Notes: generated from the letters alone by a model not told the origin. A stretch of 6,654 nt of DNA from an uncultured Ruminococcus sp. (GCA_947303535.1 CAMYYQ010000063.1:1-6654); one strand, 5' to 3'. Shown: positions 1 through 6,472, counted from the stretch's first letter. Numbers and translations are program-made.

Positions 1-1527
1 GGTGATGTTATCAAGCACCTCGCGCTCAAGGTCGCCGTCCCAGTAGATAAGGAAGTTTGAAGAAGGCCATTTGTTGCCTATCTGCTTGCCCGTAACGTCG
101 AATACTGCATTAGCAGGTCTTGAGCCCCAGAACTCAGCACCGCTGTTGCCAGCCACGATATTGTCAGCGCAGCAGCGTCCTGTATCCTTATCGCCGTCGT
201 AGTGCCATATAATATTTCCGTTTTTACCGTCAACAAGCGAGATACCATAGCTTCCGCCCTCGTGGCAGAGGAATACCTCTATTCCCTCACGGTTAGGATC
301 AAGGTCGCCTACGTGCATAGCGTCGCCGTGTCCCTTTTTGGTAGACCAGAGAAGCTTGCCGTTATCGTCGATACAGCAGGCACCCATGCAGACCTCCTGT
401 CTGCCGTCATTGTCGAAGTCAGCAACCATTACGTTGTGGTTGCCGTTGCCGTAGCCGGGATCACTTGAATTGAAGCCTGTGTCATATACCCACTTCTTTG
501 AAAGCTTGCCGTTCACAACGTCAACAGCCGAAAGGGTAAGTCTTGTATAGTAGCCTCTGCCGTAGACAACAGAGGGGTGAACTCCGTCAAGATAAGCGAT
601 AGCACAGTTGTAACGCTCACAGCGGTTTCCGTAGTTGTCACCCCATGTGGACTTAGCTTCATTGCCTGTGGCAGTTCCTCTCGGAACAGGAAAATCAATA
701 GTATCCAGAGCCTTTCCTGTTGCGCCCTCAAAGAGGGTCATATATTCAGGACCTGTTAGTACAGTACCTGCACTGTCGACATAATTTGCATTGCCGTTTC
801 CGATGACCTTGCCTGTACCGTCAACAGTACCGTCGCAGGTCTTTGTAACAAGCTCAGCCTTTCCGTCGCAGTCAAAGTCCGCAACAGCCATCTGTGTATA
901 GTGCTGACCTGCGCGGATATTTCTGCCCATGTCTATACGCCAGAGCTGCTGACCTGTAAGGGTGTAACAGTCGATATATACCTTGCTGGTATTGCCTGTC
1001 TTGGAGTTGTCCTGCGAGTCGCTTGGATCCCATTTTACGAATATCTCGTACTGTCCGTCGCCGTCAACGTCGCCTGCACAACAGTCATTTGGCGAGTAGA
1101 TACTTCCGGGACTTTTCAGCGGTATGTCAAAGTAGTTAGTACCCGATGTGAAGCGGCAGTTCTCAGAGCTTACCACGTTTCCGTTAACGAGGGTGTCAAC
1201 GCGGTACTTTGAGCTTGAATTGCCCTGTGAGTCCCAGTAGTTGGTAGCTTCGCCTGCCTTGCTTATGTAGATGAGAGTGTCGTCACGGAAGAGCTGGAAC
1301 TCCGCAATGTCATTGTCGTTTGCATTGAAACGCCAGCTTATGAACATACCATTGCCCGACTTTATAGCGTAGATGCCGCGGTCAAGGTACTCCATGAAAG
1401 CCGAACCGTTGCCGCCGTTTCCGTAGGCCGCATCAGCTTTGAGAGGTGCGCCGATACTGAGGTTCGAGCTTACAGCCACTGCCAAAGAGGCAGCAGCGGC
1501 TGCAATTTTCTTTAATTTAAAATTCAT
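1..1527 (-). CDS. Secreted rhamnogalacturonan lyase, family PL11 (3' end beyond window)
   Basis: Family 11 polysaccharide lyases (YesW/YesX type) cleave the rhamnose-galacturonate backbone of pectic rhamnogalacturonan I by beta-elimination, using a calcium-rich beta-propeller. The 509 visible residues start with a signal peptide (MNFKLKKIA, then an Ala-rich core, likely cut near residue 33 after KADA). An N-terminal beta-sandwich (about 45-135) comes next, then the propeller. PL11 hallmarks are RNIRAGQHYTQ (202-212), GPEYMTLFEG (259-268), GNRCERY (300-306), GNGNHN (360-365), GHGDAMHVGDLDP (399-411) and YWDGDLEREVLD (495-506). Asp-rich calcium motifs are DVDGDGQYE (153-161), DFDCDGKAE (217-225) and DFDNDGRQE (370-378). 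The start is fixed by an in-frame TAA two codons upstream and by a ribosome site. Family members are usually about 600 residues or longer, so a tail, perhaps with a CBM or dockerin, lies off the left edge. It has its own promoter and is unusually cysteine-rich. The family call is firm; the exact substrate and endo/exo mode are not visible. Confidence 0.95.
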   Translation of the reverse strand, partial: MNFKLKKIAAAAASLAVAVSSNLSIGAPLKADAAYGNGGNGSAFMEYLDRGIYAIKSGNGMFISWRFNANDNDIAEFQLFRDDTLIYISKAGEATNYWDSQGNSSSKYRVDTLVNGNVVSSENCRFTSGTNYFDIPLKSPGSIYSPNDCCAGDVDGDGQYEIFVKWDPSDSQDNSKTGNTSKVYIDCYTLTGQQLWRIDMGRNIRAGQHYTQMAVADFDCDGKAELVTKTCDGTVDGTGKVIGNGNANYVDSAGTVLTGPEYMTLFEGATGKALDTIDFPVPRGTATGNEAKSTWGDNYGNRCERYNCAIAYLDGVHPSVVYGRGYYTRLTLSAVDVVNGKLSKKWVYDTGFNSSDPGYGNGNHNVMVADFDNDGRQEVCMGACCIDDNGKLLWSTKKGHGDAMHVGDLDPNREGIEVFLCHEGGSYGISLVDGKNGNIIWHYDGDKDTGRCCADNIVAGNSGAEFWGSRPANAVFDVTGKQIGNKWPSSNFLIYWDGDLEREVLDNIT

Positions 1528-1533
1528 TGTTTA

Positions 1534-1540
1534 TTCCCCC
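1534..1540 (-). promoter_or_regulatory. Ribosome binding site of the PL11 gene
   Basis: On the minus strand GGGGGAA lies 6 nt (TAAACA) before the ATG at 1527. It differs from the usual GGAGG core by one base, so it is weaker than the other sites in this window. The in-frame TAA at 1531-1533 excludes any longer start. Confidence 0.7.
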
Positions 1541-1557
1541 AATGATTTATATTTTTT

Positions 1558-1570
1558 GGACATAATGTCC
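1558..1570. promoter_or_regulatory. Perfect 13-bp palindrome, candidate operator of the PL11 gene
   Basis: GGACATAATGTCC is a perfect dyad with 6-bp arms around a single central base. It lies about 7 to 19 nt downstream of the transcription start expected from the predicted -10 box. A repressor bound there would block initiation or early elongation. It is not a terminator, because an A-run rather than a T-run follows it in the direction of transcription. The operator role is inferred, and no regulator gene is visible. Confidence 0.5.
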
Positions 1571-1582
1571 CATATCAATTAT

Positions 1583-1611
1583 ATTATACTATTTTGTTCA
1601 CGATTTGGCAA
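1583..1611 (-). promoter_or_regulatory. Sigma-70-type promoter of the PL11 gene
   Basis: On the minus strand, -35 TTGCCA (1606-1611) and -10 TATAAT (1583-1588) are separated by exactly 17 bp. The -10 matches consensus fully and the -35 in five of six bases. Transcription should start near 1576, giving a leader of about 49 nt. Confidence 0.8.
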
Positions 1612-1718
1612 TGATTTATTGTCTCTTTTTTCTGCGATTTCACCCCACAAATGTGCTTATATGCAATATAATATCATCACAAATCCGCTATTTTACCACT
1701 ATTTTCCATAACAAATCA

Positions 1719-1743
1719 AAAGGACGGATAATATCCGTCCTTT
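1719..1743 (-). terminator. Terminator after the GNAT-transporter operon
   Basis: The arms AAAGGACGGAT (1719-1729) and ATCCGTCCTTT (1733-1743) form an 11-bp perfect stem with a 3-nt loop, beginning 3 nt after the transporter's stop codon. On the minus strand the T-run is short (TTTTGATTTG), so it should terminate moderately well and separate the operon from the PL11 gene. Confidence 0.8.
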
Positions 1744-1746
1744 ATC

Positions 1747-2853
1747 TTAGCTTATTAAAAACTGAACTCCTAAAAGAAGTGCCAGCAGTGCAAAGTTTAT
1801 AACTGAAAATACCGCAAAATATCTTCCTGTCTGAGCCTTTTCGTCCTTGCGGTAGAGCTGAAACGAAATAAGGCTGGCAAGTGATGCAATAAGAGTTCCG
1901 AAGCCGCCTATATCAACTCCGAGGAGAAGCTGTGTACCGTTATTTGTGAACTCCGCAAGCATTACTGCCGCAGGTACATTGCTTATCACCTGTGAAAGAA
2001 GTGCCGCAGAGATAAGCTCCCTGCCTGTGAGAATACGCGAAAAGAAGTCGCTCACAGCTTCTATTCTTGCGATATTTCCTACAAATACAAAGAATCCCAC
2101 AAATGTTGCAAGCAGTGCATAGTCCACCTTGCCGAGCAGCTTGATATCGCATACCAATGCCGCAGCAAGTGCAGCTATAAGGCATACCCAGTCAGGGATA
2201 AGTCTGAACACCGCTGCTATGCACACAAGGAAAAGTCCCGTATATACCGCCGCTTTGAACTTTGGTATCTCAGTATCCTTGCTTTCGGGAGCTTTGCATT
2301 TATCCTTAGGCAGAAGCAGCGTAAGTCCCATTACAGCCGCGAGTCCGACAGCTCCAACAGGGAGCATGGTTTTCAGGAACGTCATTGCTGTAAGTCCGTA
2401 CTTATCATACAGGAACAGGTTCTGCGGATTTCCTACGGGAGTCATCATACTTCCTAAGTTTGCCGCCGCTGTTTCAAGAACCACCGTAAGTATCAGACTT
2501 TTGCTGTCATTTATATTGCTGTAGATGAGCAGTGTCAGCGGTACAAAGGTTATGAGTGCAACATCATTTGTCACAAGCATCGCACTGAAAAAGCATATCA
2601 GCGTAAGAACTGCACCAAGTCTGCGGACTGTTCCCGTTTTGCTGAGTATGACACGGGTCAGCTTATCAAATATGCCTATGCTGCGCAGTCCTGCTACAGC
2701 CGCCATAAGTGCGAAAAGCTCAATGAGGACTGTCCTGTTGCAGTAGCCGATGTACTCCTTATCGGGTGGGACAATGAACATAGTCGCTATAGCGAGGAGA
2801 AGCGATATAACAAGTACAGGCTGTGCCTTTATGAATTTACGTACTCCTGTCAT
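1747..2853 (-). CDS. ArsB/NhaD-type (IT superfamily) membrane ion transporter
   Basis: This 368-residue polytopic membrane protein has about ten hydrophobic segments, roughly at 11-29, 41-58, 78-94, 97-112, 120-140, 159-181, 203-219, 221-262, 280-300, 305-330 and 346-366. It carries the paired hairpin signatures of the arsenite permease / NhaD / SLC13-like superfamily: TNDVALITFVPL (95-106), ANLGSMMTPVGNPQNL (131-146) and, in the second half, SNVPAAVMLAEF (291-302). Relatives move arsenite, sodium in exchange for protons, or organic and inorganic anions; the substrate here cannot be told. It is shorter than the usual 400-450 residues. An open frame extends upstream to an ATG at 2913, but the ATG at 2853 has AAGGAG 5 nt ahead and overlaps the GNAT stop codon as ATGA, so it is preferred and implies translational coupling. 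No arsR, arsenate reductase or ATPase gene is nearby, so an arsenic role is unsupported. Confidence 0.88.
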   Translation of the reverse strand: MTGVRKFIKAQPVLVISLLLAIATMFIVPPDKEYIGYCNRTVLIELFALMAAVAGLRSIGIFDKLTRVILSKTGTVRRLGAVLTLICFFSAMLVTNDVALITFVPLTLLIYSNINDSKSLILTVVLETAAANLGSMMTPVGNPQNLFLYDKYGLTAMTFLKTMLPVGAVGLAAVMGLTLLLPKDKCKAPESKDTEIPKFKAAVYTGLFLVCIAAVFRLIPDWVCLIAALAAALVCDIKLLGKVDYALLATFVGFFVFVGNIARIEAVSDFFSRILTGRELISAALLSQVISNVPAAVMLAEFTNNGTQLLLGVDIGGFGTLIASLASLISFQLYRKDEKAQTGRYFAVFSVINFALLALLLGVQFLIS

Positions 2854-3305
2854 ACTGTCTCCTTGGTCATCAGACCATAGTGCGAGAGCCTGTAGCCCTT
2901 GCTGAAATAGCATGAAAAAGCCGCTTCATTTTCCTCTTCTATCTCAAGCTTGAAGCGAACAGCCTGTGGGAACTCTTTTTCAATAAACTTCAAAAGCGCG
3001 CTGCCGATGCCAAATCTGCGGTATTCGGGCTTTATGTACAGATCCTCCAGCCATACGCAAATGCCGCCGTACTCGGTAGTATAGCCCAATGCCGTCATAG
3101 CATAGCCCGCGCTCTCGCCGTTCAATTCGAGCATAAATCCGCGCAGGAACGGCATATCACTGATACAGTCGTCAAAGTCCTTTTCGAGTATGCTGTCCGA
3201 TGACTTGTGTATGACCGCAGGAGAGTCGTAGAACTCCCTCATCATGGACATGACTTCGGCTTTGTCGTCAGCCGTAAGTTCACGAATATTTATATCCTTT
3301 TTCAT
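2850..3305 (-). CDS. GNAT-family N-acetyltransferase
   Basis: This 151-residue cytoplasmic protein should transfer an acetyl group from acetyl-CoA to an amine. It spans the whole GNAT fold: the N-terminal strand INIRELTADD (5-14); a central strand, GESAGYAMTALGY (63-75); the strand WLEDLYIKPEY (85-95); the acetyl-CoA pyrophosphate loop RRFGIG (96-101) with its helix; and the C-terminal motif ENEAAFSCYFSKGY (125-138). That last motif has the Asn, Ala, Tyr and Gly-Tyr pattern typical of diamine/amino-acid-type GNATs. The acceptor is unknown. Upstream in-frame ATGs at 3422 and 3323 are rejected: the first precedes the promoter and lies in the previous terminator region, and the second has no ribosome site. 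The ATG at 3305 has AAAGGAAG 5 nt upstream. It is the first gene of a two-gene operon, its TGA overlapping the transporter's ATG. Confidence 0.9.
   Translation of the reverse strand: MKKDINIRELTADDKAEVMSMMREFYDSPAVIHKSSDSILEKDFDDCISDMPFLRGFMLELNGESAGYAMTALGYTTEYGGICVWLEDLYIKPEYRRFGIGSALLKFIEKEFPQAVRFKLEIEEENEAAFSCYFSKGYRLSHYGLMTKETV
2859..2864 (-). promoter_or_regulatory. Ribosome binding site deciding the transporter start
   Basis: AAGGAG on the minus strand, 5 nt (ACAGT) before the ATG at 2853, sits inside the last codons of the GNAT gene. It selects this start over the longer reading from 2913. Confidence 0.85.
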
Positions 3306-3310
3306 ATTAT

Positions 3311-3318
3311 CTTCCTTT
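3311..3318 (-). promoter_or_regulatory. Ribosome binding site deciding the GNAT start
   Basis: AAAGGAAG on the minus strand is 5 nt before the ATG at 3305. The alternative ATGs at 3323 and 3422 have no comparable purine-rich site. Confidence 0.75.
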
Positions 3319-3336
3319 CGCATTACTGCAAGAAAG

Positions 3337-3365
3337 ATTATACCACTTTTTGAAGCATACGTCAA
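3337..3365 (-). promoter_or_regulatory. Sigma-70-type promoter of the GNAT-transporter operon
   Basis: On the minus strand, -35 TTGACG (3360-3365) and -10 TATAAT (3337-3342) are 17 bp apart, eleven of twelve bases matching consensus. Transcription should begin near 3330, leaving a leader of about 25 nt. It starts immediately after the dockerin-protein terminator. No operator-like dyad is visible, which fits steady, unregulated expression. Confidence 0.88.
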
Positions 3366-3370
3366 ATATA

Positions 3371-3405
3371 AAAAAGCAGGGACGAAAAATCGTCCCCCGC
3401 TTTTT
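3371..3405 (-). terminator. Terminator of the dockerin-protein gene
   Basis: The arms 3371-3385 and 3390-3405 pair over about 14 bp (A-T outer section, GC-rich centre, one 1x2 internal loop) around an AAAA loop. On the minus strand the stem begins 10 nt after the stop codon and ends in TTTTTTATATTT, a classic intrinsic terminator. A/T tracts on both sides would let it work both ways, but all flanking genes here read on the minus strand. Confidence 0.88.
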
Positions 3406-3414
3406 ATACCATTA

Positions 3415-6261
3415 TCAGACAAATGCCTTTATTTCACCTGATAAGAACTTTTTCAGCAGAACAAGGTCGTCCTCGGTAATTGTACCGTCGCCGTCGATAT
3501 CAGCTGCCTCGAACCTTTCTGCATCGCCGTCTACAGCTGCATTGCGCATACTGCAAAGGTCGAATACATCGACTATACCGTCACCGTTGAGGTCGCCGAG
3601 TATATATTCCTCAGCAGGAGTATTGGGCTTCCACCAGTTGATGTTGAAGAGGTAGCTCTCTCCGCCTGCGAATACCAGATATACGTCATGCTTGCCGCTT
3701 GTGGCTTCTATGGCACAGGTCTTTGTCACCCATTCCTGCCAGCCGCCTGTGTTCGTTACATCGGTCTTACCTATGAGCTTTCCGTCTGGAGAGTCCAGAC
3801 GTACTTCCAGTACAGCATCAGAGCCGTTTGAAGCTACACGGAAATCAATTTTATCCGCACCTGTAAGGTCAATATCCTTGAAGCCTATGTAGTCGCCGTT
3901 CTCGATATAGCCTACATCGCTTCCGCCCTCTGAGCAGTTCTCTATGTCTATGCCCGACTTGTAATCATAATTTTCAGCTTCGATAACATTGCTGTCATTG
4001 CCGCCCATCCCCTTTATACGAAGAATATGGCTGGACTTGCTGAGCACCTTTCCTTCTCTGTCAAGCACGTAGATACGGTACTCGCCTTCCTCTGAAGGAG
4101 TTCTTATGCTGCCTGTGCTGCCGCCTGCTCTTGTCATGTCAGCTCCTGCCTTGAAGCTTGTTGTGCCGTCGGGAGCTATCCAGACATTGCCGTCCACCTT
4201 TCTTACAGGGAGCTTGCTGCCGCCTGTAGTTGCACAGCTTGCAGGAAATGCATAATCAGCTTCGGATTTCAGCCATGTTGGCATAAGACTGCGGTATTCA
4301 TCGGAAATACCCGAATTTACACACACCTTATACTGAGCAAAAGGCCATACATTATCGGATACCACTATAGGAGTATCAATATCGCTGTACGGTGGATTCT
4401 TGCCCATTTTGTTAACTGTAGCATAAGTGCGCTTTATTGTGAGGTGGTGCTTGTCGCCGTACTCCTCACAGTTGATAGTATAAGTTACATTGGGGCTTAT
4501 TTCAAGAACGTTGTCGTTCTCCTCGATGTAGGTAGTACCCTCATCGTTGTGGAGTCCATAGGTAGGAGCTCCGGGACCGCCTGCCGGTATGCCCTGTATG
4601 TAGTTCTCGTTGATAACAGTACCCGGCATCTGACCGATAGTGTAGATACCGCCGCTGTCATGGAGTCGGTTCAGTGAATTGATGACTCTGTTATAGCATA
4701 TCATATTATCGTGGCAGGTAGTGCTGTCCTTGAAGTTGCACCAGCCCCAGCCAAGATGTATGCCGTTGTAAGCTGTTTTCTCGATAGTATTATTGAGTAT
4801 CTTTACAGACTCAACGAAGTAAGCTGTAATAGCTGCACAGCCGCCGAAGCCGTGTACTACGCTTATATCGTAGAGCAAATTCTGAGTTATGAGGTCGTTC
4901 TTGCATATTCCCTCGACCTCTTTCGGGAACTTCTCGTGATTGTTCCATGCAGCATCGCCTATGTAGATATGCTGTGGGTGACCTACTGTGATACCGCTAG
5001 AAGTGATATCGGTAATGAAGTTTCCGCTTACCTCGGAATTTATAACGTCATTGGTCATTGAGATACCGTCTGCTCCTGTATGCTTTACAACATTGCCCGT
5101 GAGCTTGATGTTGTCGCTGTTGGTGATATGCACAGCCGCAGGGAGAGTATCTACCATTTCGTACTTCTTGGAATGCCAGTTTGAATCAGCAAAAGCGGTA
5201 TAGCTCTGAGCTGCCTGACAGGTAGTCTTTCCGTGAGAGCCTGCAACCTCTGTGAGCTGATAGTCCGTGTTTGCAAAGGTTATGCCGCTGAAGCTTATAT
5301 TCTGTACACGGTCGCTTGTAGACTTTCCTGCTATTTTTATAAGTCCGTCAGCAACAGGAGCTTCAACGTCCGCACTTGTCATATCCTCGCCGCTGCGAGG
5401 ATAATAGTACAGCACCTTCTGAGTTTTGTCGAAGAAGAACTCTCCCTCGCTGTCAACGAATGAAAATGCATTGTAAATGGTATGAGTGCCGCCTGTGGAG
5501 AAGCCTGCTCCCCAACCGGGAGTCTGAGCTATAGCACCGTAGGGCTGCTGCATGAGGAGTATCATGCTTCCGCCGTCGTACTTGATATCACGCGAGCAGA
5601 CGATGTTCTCGTTCCATGTAGTACCGTTTACGACCTCAAGATCATCGAAGTTTGAAGTGACACGCGGCATGGAGCCTGCATCATAAACGATACCGTCACT
5701 CTTCTTGCCGGAGTCCCACGCCCAGTCGCCCTGACCTGCGGTAACGTAATAATCTCCGTAGCCGCCCTTTGCCTGCACCTGTACGCTGCCCATATTTGCG
5801 CGGCGGTCGTTGACATAAAGGTTTCTCAGCTTTATGTCTCTGTCAAGAGGAGCCGACCAGAGCTTGTCATTGAATTTAGTCCAGCCTGTTACCTGCTGAG
5901 CACCGTTGATGACAGGTATTTCCTTGTCATACGCCTCATATTTTACAGTAAATCCGCCAGTACCCGAGTCACGGGTATCAAATTCAACAGGCTGTGTAAG
6001 GCGGTAATCACCGCCGCGAAGATACACGATGATATCTCCTGTCATATCACTGTTGATCTTGCGCACCTCGTCTCTTGCTTTTTCAAGTGTGGCAAAAGGT
6101 GCTTCGATAGTTCCGTCGCCGCTGTCGCTTCCGTCAGGTGCAACAAAAAATACTGCCTGTGTACCTGCGGCTGTTGAAGCAACAGATAAACTGCCCACAT
6201 TAACAGCTGACATGACTGCTGCCAGACTGACAGCAATTGCTGACATTCGTTTCAGGATCAT
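3415..6261 (-). CDS. Secreted GH141-like beta-helix enzyme with CBM6 and C-terminal dockerin
   Basis: This 948-residue extracellular enzyme is predicted to join a cellulosome. Modules in order: signal peptide (1 to about 30, MILKRMSAIA start); right-handed parallel beta-helix catalytic region (about 36-680); a small beta-sandwich-like segment (about 687-751); CBM6 (758-878, from VIEAENYDY to FNINWWKP), a carbohydrate-binding fold; and dockerin (887-945) with loops DLNGDGIVDVFD (890-901) and DIDGDGTITEDD (921-932). The catalytic part opens with FVAPDGSDSGDGT (39-51), LRGGDYRLTQPVEF (81-94) and a DSG-plus-GAQQVTGW pattern, and holds HTGADGIS (394-401) and LHDSGGIYTIG (533-543). These resemble GH141, whose characterised members include a xylanase and a fucosidase acting on rhamnogalacturonan II. 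The GH141 call is from memory of the family pattern; another beta-helix CAZyme family is possible. Substrate and catalytic residues are not established. AAGGAGG 6 nt upstream fixes the start. A terminator follows, so it is probably monocistronic. Confidence 0.88.
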   Translation of the reverse strand: MILKRMSAIAVSLAAVMSAVNVGSLSVASTAAGTQAVFFVAPDGSDSGDGTIEAPFATLEKARDEVRKINSDMTGDIIVYLRGGDYRLTQPVEFDTRDSGTGGFTVKYEAYDKEIPVINGAQQVTGWTKFNDKLWSAPLDRDIKLRNLYVNDRRANMGSVQVQAKGGYGDYYVTAGQGDWAWDSGKKSDGIVYDAGSMPRVTSNFDDLEVVNGTTWNENIVCSRDIKYDGGSMILLMQQPYGAIAQTPGWGAGFSTGGTHTIYNAFSFVDSEGEFFFDKTQKVLYYYPRSGEDMTSADVEAPVADGLIKIAGKSTSDRVQNISFSGITFANTDYQLTEVAGSHGKTTCQAAQSYTAFADSNWHSKKYEMVDTLPAAVHITNSDNIKLTGNVVKHTGADGISMTNDVINSEVSGNFITDITSSGITVGHPQHIYIGDAAWNNHEKFPKEVEGICKNDLITQNLLYDISVVHGFGGCAAITAYFVESVKILNNTIEKTAYNGIHLGWGWCNFKDSTTCHDNMICYNRVINSLNRLHDSGGIYTIGQMPGTVINENYIQGIPAGGPGAPTYGLHNDEGTTYIEENDNVLEISPNVTYTINCEEYGDKHHLTIKRTYATVNKMGKNPPYSDIDTPIVVSDNVWPFAQYKVCVNSGISDEYRSLMPTWLKSEADYAFPASCATTGGSKLPVRKVDGNVWIAPDGTTSFKAGADMTRAGGSTGSIRTPSEEGEYRIYVLDREGKVLSKSSHILRIKGMGGNDSNVIEAENYDYKSGIDIENCSEGGSDVGYIENGDYIGFKDIDLTGADKIDFRVASNGSDAVLEVRLDSPDGKLIGKTDVTNTGGWQEWVTKTCAIEATSGKHDVYLVFAGGESYLFNINWWKPNTPAEEYILGDLNGDGIVDVFDLCSMRNAAVDGDAERFEAADIDGDGTITEDDLVLLKKFLSGEIKAFV

Positions 6262-6267
6262 AGTATT

Positions 6268-6274
6268 CCTCCTT
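6268..6274 (-). promoter_or_regulatory. Strong ribosome binding site of the dockerin-protein gene
   Basis: AAGGAGG on the minus strand is 6 nt (AATACT) before the ATG at 6261. It favours Met1 over Met6 as the start and predicts efficient translation. Confidence 0.88.
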
Positions 6275-6296
6275 ATTTAATTTTAATATCCCATTC

Positions 6297-6339
6297 TATA
6301 CTATCATTTTATCTCTCGCTTTTGTGCATGATAGCTATA
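6297..6339 (-). repeat. Inverted repeat in the leader of the dockerin-protein gene
   Basis: ATGATAG (6328-6334) and its exact complement CTATCAT (6301-6307) are 20 nt apart, and the match extends outward through TATA on both sides with a one-base bulge. In the leader RNA this could form an 11-bp hairpin; in DNA it could be a split operator. No T-run follows on the minus strand, so it is not a terminator. Confidence 0.45.
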
Positions 6340-6360
6340 TTTTCATCTAACATCTTAATT

Positions 6361-6389
6361 ATAATACAATAAGCTGCATAATAATACAA
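6361..6389 (-). promoter_or_regulatory. Probable promoter of the dockerin-protein gene
   Basis: On the minus strand, TTGTAT (6384-6389) and TATTAT (6361-6366) are 17 bp apart. The -10 matches five of six bases and the -35 three. A perfect TATAAT at 6358-6363 overlaps but has a 20-bp spacer to the same -35. The leader would be about 90 nt. This is weaker than the other promoters in the window, so an activator may help. Confidence 0.5.
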
Positions 6390-6428
6390 CTTTTATTTCT
6401 TTTTTGGTAATAAAGCTATATCTCCCCC

Positions 6429-6458
6429 TTGACTTTTTTATCCTCCCTATGATATAAT
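6429..6458 (+). promoter_or_regulatory. Sigma-70-type promoter of the MATE gene
   Basis: -35 TTGACT (6429-6434) and -10 TATAAT (6453-6458) are 18 bp apart, eleven of twelve bases matching consensus. Transcription would start near 6465, giving a short leader of about 20 nt. It points away from the dockerin-protein promoter about 40 bp to the left. Confidence 0.85.
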
Positions 6459-6472
6459 ATTTGCTATTCAAC

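Noticed and set aside
202..1212. Plus-strand open frames at 202-468, 577-759 and 901-1212
   Set aside because: They lie opposite the PL11 gene, show low-complexity Val/Ala-rich translations, have no ribosome sites and resemble no family I know.
1439..1802. Plus-strand open frames crossing the intergenic region before PL11
   Set aside because: They run through the PL11 signal-peptide code, its promoter and a terminator, with no ribosome site; the translations are Phe/Ile/Tyr-rich as expected of AT-rich non-coding DNA.
1747..2853. Arsenic-resistance operon
   Set aside because: The transporter belongs to the broad ArsB/NhaD superfamily, but no arsR, arsA or arsenate reductase is nearby and the partner is a generic GNAT.
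2854..2913. Longer transporter reading frame starting at the ATG at 2913, adding 20 residues
   Set aside because: The extra residues overlap the end of the GNAT gene, are not membrane-like, and the internal ATG at 2853 has a proper AAGGAG site and an ATGA overlap.
3306..3422. Longer GNAT reading frame from 3422 or 3323
   Set aside because: The first lies in the previous gene's terminator and upstream of a near-consensus promoter; the second lacks a ribosome site. The GNAT fold is complete from 3305.
4444..5463. Plus-strand open frames opposite the beta-helix gene (4444-4677, 4711-5061, 5233-5463)
   Set aside because: They are antisense shadows of a well-supported 948-residue protein, without start signals or recognisable domains.
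6296..6307. Three-codon upstream reading frame (ATG ATA GTA TAG) in the dockerin-protein leader
   Set aside because: It lies within the inverted-repeat arm and has no convincing ribosome site, so it is probably chance.
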